From assembly GCA_009785715.1 (NCBI GenBank), contig WQVT01000218.1:1-5210 (forward strand): 5,210 bases of DNA. Direction: 5' to 3'. Of the stretch, positions 1-5,210 are shown piece after piece. The number at the start of each line of letters is the position of its first letter. The first letter of the stretch is position 1. The position numbers and the translations under genes were made by a program. This DNA is from Acidimicrobiaceae bacterium. Lineage in GTDB: Bacteria > Actinomycetota > Acidimicrobiia > Acidimicrobiales > Palsa-688. The notes beneath the pieces are model-generated. The model was not told the origin of the DNA and searched no databases. It was given only the letters and a program-made list of their open reading frames with translations.

Positions 1-636
1 GGCAAGCGCTCCACCGAGCTCGACCTGACGACGGCCGCCGGGACCGAGGCGCTGCGGGCCCTGATCCCCGGAGCCGACATCTTCTCCCAGGGCTACCGGC
101 CCGGTGCGCTCGATCGCCTCGGCCTCTCCCCCGAGGAAGTGGCGTCCCGACGCCCGGGAATCATCTACGTGACGATCAGCGCATTCGGCCACGAGGGCCC
201 GTGGAAGGACCGCCGGGGCTTTGACAGCGTCGTGCAGGCCGCCAGCGGCATCGCCGACGAGCTGTCCGATCCCACCACCGGAACGCCCCGATCGCTGCCG
301 GCCAATCCGCTCGACTACCAGACCGGATACCTCGCGGCCTTCGCCGCCACGGTCGCCCTCACCCGGCGGGCGGTCGAGGGAGGCAGCTATCTGGTGCGGC
401 TGTCGCTTGCCCAGACCGGCCACTGGCTTGCGGGTTTGTCGCGTGCGGACGCCGGCGTCGCCGCCACCCGTCCCGCCGACCTCCCGCCCGGACGACTGGA
501 GGAGCTGACGATGGTCCGGGACACCCCCTACGGCAGGCTCAGGTACTTCGCCCCGGTGGCCCAGCTGAGCAAGACGCCTGCCCGGTGGGATCTGCCGACC
601 GTGCCGCTCGACCAAGACCCCCCGACCTGGGCCTGA
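1..636 (+). CDS. Class III CoA-transferase (CaiB/BaiF family), 3' part only
   Basis: The reading frame is open from the first base to a TGA stop, giving 211 C-terminal residues; the start lies upstream of the window. Family III enzymes move coenzyme A between carboxylic acids in the cytosol through an aspartyl-CoA thioester. Visible family signatures are GKRSTELDL at residues 1-9 of the fragment, then ADIFSQGYRPGALDRLGL (25-42), PGIIYVTISAFGHEGPW (52-68) and GFDSVVQAASG (73-83). The segment NPLDYQTGYLAA (102-113) carries Asp105, which aligns by motif with the catalytic aspartate of the family. The end (DTPYGRLRYFAPVAQLS, 174-190) resembles the tail of longer actinobacterial members. The substrate acid cannot be told from the sequence. 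The gene ends tail to tail with the minus-strand isomerase gene, so the two do not share a transcript. The family assignment is firm; the substrate is unknown. Confidence 0.93.
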   Translation, partial: GKRSTELDLTTAAGTEALRALIPGADIFSQGYRPGALDRLGLSPEEVASRRPGIIYVTISAFGHEGPWKDRRGFDSVVQAASGIADELSDPTTGTPRSLPANPLDYQTGYLAAFAATVALTRRAVEGGSYLVRLSLAQTGHWLAGLSRADAGVAATRPADLPPGRLEELTMVRDTPYGRLRYFAPVAQLSKTPARWDLPTVPLDQDPPTWA

Positions 637-639
637 TCA
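634..639. other. Abutting convergent stop codons (TGATCA)
   Basis: The plus-strand TGA of the CoA-transferase (634-636) is directly followed by the complement of the minus-strand TGA of the isomerase gene (637-639). Together they form the palindrome TGATCA. There is no intergenic base and no hairpin plus T-run here, so each transcript must end inside the opposing gene or be stopped by a factor such as Rho. Confidence 0.9.
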
Positions 640-1434
640 GACGCCACCCTCCAACAGCTCGATGGTCGCCTGGCGCAGCACCGCGGCCTGTTCCGCCAGC
701 GGGCGGCCTCGCAGCGATGCGCAGGGTGCCTCGACGCTGACCACGGGACCGGGGTCGAGTCGCGCCAGGAGGCGCCGGAGCGGCAGGGTTCCCTGCCCCG
801 GGGAGAGGCGGTCGGTCAGCGCCTCCGGGCGACGCTGCTCGGGCGCCGGCGGGGCGCCGGCGTCGCACAACTGCAGGAAAGCCAGCCAGTCGCCCTCGAG
901 TGGAAGCTGGTCGGGATCGCCGCCGGAGCGGGCCAGATGGAGGGTGTCGAGGATGATGCCGCCGCGCAGAGGCCCGGCCGAGGCCAGCATCCACCGGGCG
1001 TCGGAGAAGCTCTGCGCAGCGGAGTAGCTCATGAACTCGAAGCCGACCGCGAGGCCATTGTCTGCGGCTATCCCTCCCACGACACCCAGGTGGTCCGCGG
1101 CCCGGGACCGGTCCGGATCCCAGCTGACCACCTGGAGATAGCGGGCGCCGAGCTCGGCGGCCGCCTCCGCCACCACCCGAACGGGGTCGACGTCGAAGTC
1201 GGGGACGAGCTCCACGTTCGACACCTCGAACACGCCGACGCCCTCCTGTTCCAGCGCCTCCTTCAGAGCCCGACGGGCGGCGGGATCGGCGCACTCGACG
1301 GCGACCTCCGGACCGGGGAGGCACAGGCGGAGACCGACCCGCTCATAGCCCGCCTCCGCCGCGGCCCGGATCAGGTCCACGCCGGCGGGGCGGTAGAGGG
1401 AAAGGGGTGCGAGCGCCAATTCGGGTGTGGTCAT
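637..1434 (-). CDS. Sugar phosphate isomerase/epimerase-like TIM-barrel protein
   Basis: This 265-residue cytosolic protein has the look of the xylose isomerase-like TIM-barrel (AP endonuclease 2) superfamily, whose members isomerise or epimerise sugars or act on related polyols such as inosose, using a divalent metal. The length fits a single-domain barrel. Candidate metal ligands sit on successive strand ends: Glu133 in GFEFMSY, Asp163 and His166 in IILDTLHLARSGG, Asp191 in LQLCDA, and Glu235 in VVSVEAP. A segment LSPGQGTLPLRRLLARL (210-226) is the typical phosphate or substrate loop region of this group. The ATG at 1434-1432 is the first start that precedes the first barrel strand (LALAPLSLY); no good Shine-Dalgarno sequence is seen, only GGCGGC just before it. 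The gene is divergent from the moxR operon and convergent with the CoA-transferase gene. The exact substrate cannot be assigned; many proteins of this family are annotated only by fold. Confidence 0.88.
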   Translation of the reverse strand: MTTPELALAPLSLYRPAGVDLIRAAAEAGYERVGLRLCLPGPEVAVECADPAARRALKEALEQEGVGVFEVSNVELVPDFDVDPVRVVAEAAAELGARYLQVVSWDPDRSRAADHLGVVGGIAADNGLAVGFEFMSYSAAQSFSDARWMLASAGPLRGGIILDTLHLARSGGDPDQLPLEGDWLAFLQLCDAGAPPAPEQRRPEALTDRLSPGQGTLPLRRLLARLDPGPVVSVEAPCASLRGRPLAEQAAVLRQATIELLEGGV

Positions 1435-1532
1435 GCCGCCAGTACTAGCGCGGGAGGCCCCCCCAACTGCCGCCCGACCCCTCCTCCGAACTAGACAGTG
1501 GTGTCGAGAAATTGGGGGGCCAGGAAGCGAGC
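1435..1532. other. Divergent intergenic region, promoters not resolved
   Basis: This 98-bp gap separates the starts of the minus-strand isomerase gene and the plus-strand moxR operon, so it should carry promoters for both. On the minus strand TAGTAC (1447-1442) lies seven bases before the isomerase ATG, a spacing that would suit a leaderless transcript in actinobacteria, but the last base is not the preferred T and there is no matching -35 box. On the plus strand the closest -10-like string is TAGACA at 1492-1497, also imperfect. GGAGG at 1453-1457 and CCTCC at 1483-1487 could pair only across a 25-base loop. I see no gene or known regulatory motif. Confidence 0.5.
1522..1527 (+). promoter_or_regulatory. 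Shine-Dalgarno site deciding the moxR start
   Basis: AGGAAG ends five bases before the ATG at 1533 and is a good partial match to the anti-Shine-Dalgarno target. It supports 1533 over the upstream in-frame TTG at 1512 and over the later in-frame ATGs at 1545 and 1560, which have no comparable site at the right distance. Confidence 0.6.
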
Positions 1533-2540
1533 ATGGGTAGCGGCATGGTGGGTAGCGGCATGGAGAACCAGGCGGGCGACGAGCAACTCGGGCGAATACG
1601 CGCCGCCGTGGGCCGGGTCGTCGTCGGCAAGGAAGAGGCGGTCGAACAACTCCTGGTGGCGCTCCTCTGCCGCGGCCATGCCCTCCTCGAGGACGTGCCG
1701 GGCGTCGGGAAGACGCTCCTGGCCCGTTCGCTCGCCGCCACGATGGCCTGTAGCTTCCGACGGATCCAGTTCACGCCCGACGTGTTGCCGAGCGACGTCA
1801 CCGGGTCGAGCGTGTTCGACCAGCGCAGCACGTCCTTCGAGTTCCGGCCCGGGCCCATCTTCACGCAGATCCTGCTGGCCGACGAGATCAACCGCGCCAC
1901 GCCCCGCGCCCAGTCCGCGTTGCTCGAGGCGATGGAGGAGCGACAGGTGACGGTGGACGGCGAGACCCGGGCGCTGCCCCGGCCGTTCCTCGTGCTGGCG
2001 ACGCAGAACCCGGTCGAGCTGGAGGGGACGTTCCCGCTGCCCGAGGCCCAGTTGGATCGCTTTCTGGTCCGCGTGACGCTCGGCTATCCGAGCGCGGAGG
2101 AAGAGGACGCCATCCTCCGGCGCTTCGAGCGTGACGACCCCTTTGCCCGAATCGAAGCCGTGGTCACGCCCGAGGACGTCGCGAGCCTCCAGGAGCGCCG
2201 GGGTGAGATCGAGGTCAGCGACCCGGTCCGGGCCTACCTGCTCGACGTCGTGCGGGCGACCCGCACGGACGAACGCGTCGCCCTCGGCGCCAGCCCCCGT
2301 GCCGCCCTCGCCCTCCACCGGGCGAGCCAGGCGCGGGCGCTGGTGCAAGGTCGGCCCCACGTGCTGCCCGACGACGTCAAGGCCCTGGCCCGGCCGGTGC
2401 TGGCCCACCGGCTGCTGTTGACCGCCCAGGCCCGCCTCCGTGGCGACACCCCCGAAGGCGTGATCGCCGCCGTGGTCGACTCGGTGGCGGTGCCGGTCGA
2501 GGACGAGGCCCGCCTGGCCGGCGCCCCCCGCGCATCCTGA
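1533..2540 (+). CDS. MoxR-family AAA+ ATPase
   Basis: From the ATG at 1533 the product has 335 residues, normal for MoxR proteins. It is a cytosolic AAA+ ATPase; the family is thought to work as chaperone-like motors that help mature or assemble partner proteins, often with a von Willebrand A or DUF58 partner encoded next to it, as here. In order I see Walker A EDVPGVGKT (53-61), RIQFTPDVLPSDVTG (77-91), typical of MoxR, Walker B ILLADEINR (113-121), sensor 1 LVLATQNP (153-160), the family signature EGTFPLPEAQLDRF (164-177) with the likely arginine finger Arg176, and sensor 2 GASPRA (252-257) with Arg256, followed by the helical lid domain. All catalytic motifs are intact. The start is chosen for its AGGAAG site; starts at 1512 (TTG), 1545 or 1560 remain possible, and the first ten residues come from a tandem repeat, so they are probably not functionally important. 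It is the first gene of a three-gene operon. Confidence 0.96.
   Translation: MGSGMVGSGMENQAGDEQLGRIRAAVGRVVVGKEEAVEQLLVALLCRGHALLEDVPGVGKTLLARSLAATMACSFRRIQFTPDVLPSDVTGSSVFDQRSTSFEFRPGPIFTQILLADEINRATPRAQSALLEAMEERQVTVDGETRALPRPFLVLATQNPVELEGTFPLPEAQLDRFLVRVTLGYPSAEEEDAILRRFERDDPFARIEAVVTPEDVASLQERRGEIEVSDPVRAYLLDVVRATRTDERVALGASPRAALALHRASQARALVQGRPHVLPDDVKALARPVLAHRLLLTAQARLRGDTPEGVIAAVVDSVAVPVEDEARLAGAPRAS
1534..1563 (+). repeat. Perfect 15-bp tandem duplication at the moxR 5' end
   Basis: TGGGTAGCGGCATGG occurs at 1534-1548 and again, directly adjacent, at 1549-1563. It is a multiple of three, so it keeps the frame and yields the peptide MGSGMVGSGM. It multiplies the start-like codons (ATG at 1533, 1545 and 1560, GTG at 1548) at the beginning of moxR. 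Confidence 0.9.
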
Positions 2541-2559
2541 TGGACGCACGGTCCTGATG
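2538..2559 (+). promoter_or_regulatory. Translational-coupling junction with five-codon mini-ORF
   Basis: The moxR stop TGA (2538-2540) shares its final A with an ATG at 2540-2542. That ATG opens a five-codon frame encoding MDARS with its own TGA at 2555-2557. The final A of this stop is the first base of the ATG of the DUF58 gene (2557-2559). The arrangement is therefore TGATG, mini-ORF, TGATG. No Shine-Dalgarno sequence precedes the DUF58 ATG, so its translation probably depends on ribosomes arriving from moxR. The overlaps are seen directly; a role for the mini-ORF is inference, and it may be chance. Confidence 0.45.
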
Positions 2560-3792
2560 AGGCGCCAGATCGACGGCGAGTGGAAGGTGGCGGGGCTGGG
2601 TGTGGCCCTCGCCATCGGCGGCTGGTGGGCGCAGTCCGTCCTCCTCGCCATGGCCGGCGTGGTCGTGGCCCTCACCGCCGCGGTCCTCTGGATCACCCAG
2701 CACGAGTGCCTCACCGGCGTCAGCTACCGGCGCCGGCTCGCGCAGCACCGGGCGAACTTCGGCGAGGAGGTCGCCCTCGACGTCGAGTTGGTCAACGACA
2801 AGCTGCTCCCGCTCACCTGGCTGCACGTCGAGGACCTCATGCCGATGGCCCTGACCATCCGCGGTGGGACCTTGGTCTCGACCCGTTCCGAGCGGACCCG
2901 GGAGTTGCAGCACGTGCTGCCGATGCTGCCCTTCCAGCGGATCCGGCGCCACCTCGTCGTGGTCTGCGACCGCCGGGGCGTCCACCGCTTCGGCCCCGCC
3001 CACCTCCGCTCCGGCGACCCGATCGGCTACCGCCAGCGGCTCGGCTCGGCCCCCTTCAGCGAGGAGATCCTGGTCTACCCCAAGGTGTTCCGCCTGGAGC
3101 CACCCGGGATCGCCTCCCGGGTGCCGCTCGGCGACTACCGCAGCCGCATGCGCCTGCTCGGCGACCCGAGCCGGGTTGCCGGCGTCCGCGACTACCGGCC
3201 CGGGGACCCACTGCGGCACATCGACTGGCGGGCGACCGCCCGCACGAGCTCACTCCTGGTGCGCGAGTTCGAGCCGTCCTCCGCCCTCCGGGTCGCCACC
3301 TTCGTCGACTTCGCCGTACCGCAGCAGCACTGGGACACGCCCAACCCGCCCGAGCTCGAGTTCACGGTGGCGGTCGGCGCCTCGGTCGTCTCCGACCTCG
3401 CCGCCCGCCGGGTGCCGGTTGGTCTGTACGCGGCGTCGACCGTCGAGGGCCGTGGGATCGCCCGCCCCCCGACGTCCTCACCCGCCGCCCTGCCCGAGAT
3501 GCTCGAGCTCCTGGCCCGGGCCTCGGTCTTCTCGCAGACCGGTTTCGCCCGCGCCCTCGTGGAGGAGGGCGGCCGCCTGGCGGGGGGCACCACGCTGGTG
3601 GTCGTGGCGGCCGACTACCCCGAGCCGACGCTGATCGCCCTGGCCGAGCTCCGCCGGCGCCTTGCGATCACGGCGATCTGGGTCAACACCGGCAAGGGCG
3701 CCCCGCCACCACCCGACCTCGTCGACGCCAGACTGGAGGCCCGTTACGACGACGATTGGCAGAACCAGGCCAGCCTGGAGCTGGCTGCATAA
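2557..3792 (+). CDS. DUF58 domain membrane-anchored protein, MoxR partner
   Basis: This 411-residue protein is the usual partner of MoxR ATPases. Two hydrophobic stretches near the N terminus (about 11-22 and 27-46) suggest a membrane hairpin, with the rest in one compartment, probably the cytosol. A beta-rich region follows (about 50-180), then the DUF58 signature GVRDYRPGDPLRHIDWRATA (209-228) continuing into SSLLVREFEP (231-240). After it comes a von Willebrand A-like fold beginning with ALRVATFVDFA (243-253). The usual DxSxS metal site is not kept: Asp251 is followed by Phe-Ala-Val-Pro. The C-terminal half has alternating hydrophobic strands and helices (TTLVVVAADYPEP, 345-357) consistent with that fold. 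The ATG at 2557 is the only reasonable start; it overlaps the stop of a five-codon mini-ORF and lacks its own Shine-Dalgarno site. The biochemical function of DUF58 proteins is not established. Confidence 0.94.
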   Translation: MRRQIDGEWKVAGLGVALAIGGWWAQSVLLAMAGVVVALTAAVLWITQHECLTGVSYRRRLAQHRANFGEEVALDVELVNDKLLPLTWLHVEDLMPMALTIRGGTLVSTRSERTRELQHVLPMLPFQRIRRHLVVVCDRRGVHRFGPAHLRSGDPIGYRQRLGSAPFSEEILVYPKVFRLEPPGIASRVPLGDYRSRMRLLGDPSRVAGVRDYRPGDPLRHIDWRATARTSSLLVREFEPSSALRVATFVDFAVPQQHWDTPNPPELEFTVAVGASVVSDLAARRVPVGLYAASTVEGRGIARPPTSSPAALPEMLELLARASVFSQTGFARALVEEGGRLAGGTTLVVVAADYPEPTLIALAELRRRLAITAIWVNTGKGAPPPPDLVDARLEARYDDDWQNQASLELAA

Positions 3793-3808
3793 CGTCATCG
3801 TCCCGGCC

Positions 3809-5210
3809 ATGGTGGCCGTGGCGGAGGCGGGTTGGGCGTCGCTGCTGCTCGCCGCGGCCTACAACGGCCCGCACCGGCCCCCGGTCGACCTCCCGTTCCT
3901 GGCCCTCGCCCTGCCGGCGGTGGCGGCGGTGGTCGTGGCGTCCTGGGGCGGACGCGCCGCCGGCAGGCTGTTCGGCCGCTCGTCGGGCGCCGGAGCCGGC
4001 GCCGGTACCGACGGGCCACTCGGGGCCTGGGACCGCCGGGGCGCCGGCGTCGGCGTCACCCTGTCGCGGCGTGCCCGCGCCCGCCGGTGGGTCCGGTCGG
4101 TCCTCCCGATCTGGTGGCGGTCGGAGGTCCTCGTGCTGGTGCCGGTCGTCGTGATCGGGATGGCCCTCACGGCCGGCGTGGTCAGCGAGCTTTCCGTGCC
4201 GGGCTCCTTCGCCAGGGTGGCGGTCGAGCCCTGGTCGTCGGTCGGGCACCGCCCCGCCGTCGTCGCCGGCGCCGCCTGGGTCGTTTCGATCCTGGCCTGG
4301 ATCCGCGGCCTCTGGCTCGGCCGGTTCACCCTCACCGCGCGCCACGCCCTGTGGTCGATGGCGGTGGCCGGTGCCGCGTTCCTCGGGATCTTCGCCGGAC
4401 GCGCCGCCCACCACACCGGACCGTTCGGGGCTGCCACCGCCGGCGCCGGCTGGCTGTTCTTCATCAGCTTCCCCCTGATGGCGGCGGCCGTCGCCCTCGT
4501 CCATCAGCGCGACCTCGAACGAGCGGTCCTCACCCGCGCCTCCGCCCGCCCGAGCGGGGCCTGGGTGGCGGTCCTGGCGGTGCCGATGGCCGGCGTGGCG
4601 CTCGTGAGCCTCCTCCTCGCCGTCGTGGTCGGCCCGGCCGCCCCCGTGCTCGGCAGGGCGATCGCCACCGCGGCATCCGCGATCTGGTCGGCGCTGGTGG
4701 CGATCGCCCGGTGGATCTCGGGCCTCCTGCCGCGGGGCCACCCCCACTCGCTGCCGCCGATTCTGAGCGGGAAGGGCGGGGCCCTTCATCGGGTGGTGCT
4801 CAAACAGCCTCCCACCCACCCCGTGATCACCATCCCCGCCATTGTCGGCGAGGTGCTCGTGGGTCTTCTGGCGGCGGCGCTGGCGTTCTACCTGCTCCGC
4901 CACGTGCACCTCCCCCGGCGTGCCCGGGCGGAGGTGGCGGAGTCGGAGGAGCGGGACTCGTTGTTCACCTGGCAGCACCTGTTCGAGCAGATCCGCGCCG
5001 CCCTCGCCCGCCTGGCATCGAGGCTGCGGCCGAGGCGACGCCGCCGGCCGTCCCGGTCCCCCCTCCCCTCCCGGGTCGTGGAGGTGCCGCCGGCGCCGGA
5101 CCCGAGGTCCGTGCGGGAGATCTACCGGGGGCTCTTGGCCGCGGCCCGGGAGGGCGGCGCTCCCCGTGGCGCCTCCGAGACCAGCCAGGAGTTGGCAGAG
5201 CGCTTCGTGA
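3809..5210 (+). CDS. Multi-pass membrane protein with C-terminal DUF4129-like domain, 3' end cut
   Basis: An uninterrupted frame runs from ATG 3809 through the end of the window (467 codons seen, no stop). It is strongly hydrophobic, with likely membrane spans near residues 2-19, 28-46, 106-127, 150-167, 179-199, 212-232, 251-276 and 342-363. Between spans 1-2 and 3 is a Gly/Ala- and Arg-rich loop, and after the last span a cytosolic tail with a polyarginine run (PRRRRRP, 408-414). The tail ends in REIYRGLLAAAREGGAPRGA (436-455) and ETSQELAERF (457-466), which matches the DUF4129 pattern found at the C terminus of TgpA-like transglutaminases and other MoxR-cluster membrane proteins. No transglutaminase domain is present in the part seen: the loop before the last span is only about 35 residues. 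ATG 3809 lacks a Shine-Dalgarno site; the hydrophobic reading extends upstream in frame (HNVIVPA), so a CTG at 3785, preceded by GGAG and overlapping the DUF58 stop, is an alternative. Third gene of the operon; role presumably in the envelope. Confidence 0.85.
   Translation, partial: MVAVAEAGWASLLLAAAYNGPHRPPVDLPFLALALPAVAAVVVASWGGRAAGRLFGRSSGAGAGAGTDGPLGAWDRRGAGVGVTLSRRARARRWVRSVLPIWWRSEVLVLVPVVVIGMALTAGVVSELSVPGSFARVAVEPWSSVGHRPAVVAGAAWVVSILAWIRGLWLGRFTLTARHALWSMAVAGAAFLGIFAGRAAHHTGPFGAATAGAGWLFFISFPLMAAAVALVHQRDLERAVLTRASARPSGAWVAVLAVPMAGVALVSLLLAVVVGPAAPVLGRAIATAASAIWSALVAIARWISGLLPRGHPHSLPPILSGKGGALHRVVLKQPPTHPVITIPAIVGEVLVGLLAAALAFYLLRHVHLPRRARAEVAESEERDSLFTWQHLFEQIRAALARLASRLRPRRRRRPSRSPLPSRVVEVPPAPDPRSVREIYRGLLAAAREGGAPRGASETSQELAERFV

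Noticed and set aside
539..1324. Second minus-strand open frame over the isomerase gene
   Set aside because: Arg/Gly/Pro-rich translation without domains, in a different frame from the intact TIM-barrel protein, and it crosses the convergent stop junction.
1453..1487. GGAGG and CCTCC as a possible hairpin or terminator between the divergent genes
   Set aside because: The stem would be five base pairs with a loop of 25 bases and no T-run, and a terminator makes no sense between two divergent starts.
1478..1488. Shine-Dalgarno-like GGAGGAGGGG on the minus strand upstream of the isomerase gene
   Set aside because: It lies more than 40 bases from the ATG at 1434, and the only nearby start-like codon (TTG at 1466) is out of frame with the isomerase.
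1491..2714. Minus-strand open frame of 407 codons opposite moxR
   Set aside because: The plus strand carries every MoxR motif in order; the reverse reading shows only His/Arg/Gly-rich low-complexity sequence.
3986..4003. Palindrome GGCGCCGG-AG-CCGGCGCC inside the DUF4129 gene
   Set aside because: The two-base spacer is too short for a normal hairpin loop, it lies within coding sequence for a Gly/Ala-rich loop (GAGAGAG), and such palindromes are expected in very GC-rich DNA. There is no T-run to suggest a terminator.
2580..4154. Plus-strand open frame of 524 codons running through the DUF58 gene and into the next gene
   Set aside because: It is in another frame than the recognisable DUF58 and DUF4129 products and reads as Arg/Pro/Gly-rich noise crossing a gene boundary.
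3683..4978. Long minus-strand open frame (431 codons) opposite the DUF4129 gene
   Set aside because: Its translation is a low-complexity run of Gly, Arg, Asp, His and Pro with no domain, typical of an antisense shadow of a GC-rich gene. The plus-strand frame from 3809 has membrane spans and a recognisable C-terminal domain.

Overview
This is a very GC-rich, densely coding window, most likely from an actinobacterium (Actinomycetota; the class Acidimicrobiia is a guess from gene content and style, not shown by the sequence). GC at third codon positions is so high that most of the long alternative reading frames are shadows of real genes. I see five protein genes, two cut by the window edges, and no RNA gene, CRISPR array, insertion sequence or phage element.

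Left part (1-1434): the 3' end of a class III (CaiB/BaiF-type) CoA-transferase on the plus strand meets, tail to tail and with no gap, a minus-strand gene for a sugar phosphate isomerase/epimerase-type TIM-barrel protein. The two stop codons abut and form the palindrome TGATCA. These look like ordinary accessory metabolism genes.

Middle (1435-1532): a 98-bp divergent intergenic region is the only real gap. It must carry the start signals for the minus-strand gene and for the plus-strand operon, but I cannot identify a convincing promoter in it.

Right part (1533-5210): a plus-strand operon of a MoxR-family AAA+ ATPase, a DUF58 membrane-anchored protein and a multi-pass membrane protein ending in a DUF4129-like domain (cut by the window end). 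This is the well-known MoxR/DUF58/DUF4129 cluster type. The AAA+ ATPase is thought to act as a chaperone-like motor with its DUF58 partner on envelope or membrane targets; the exact substrate is unknown. The gene junctions are tight: moxR and the DUF58 gene are bridged by a five-codon mini-ORF that overlaps both, and the DUF58 and DUF4129 genes are 16 bp apart or possibly overlapping.

Notable points are that the third operon gene has no transglutaminase domain in the part seen, although DUF4129 proteins in such clusters are often TgpA-like transglutaminases; that the DUF58 protein has lost the usual metal-site serines; and that the moxR start lies beside a perfect 15-bp tandem duplication. 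I do not see strong evidence for a wholly new system here.
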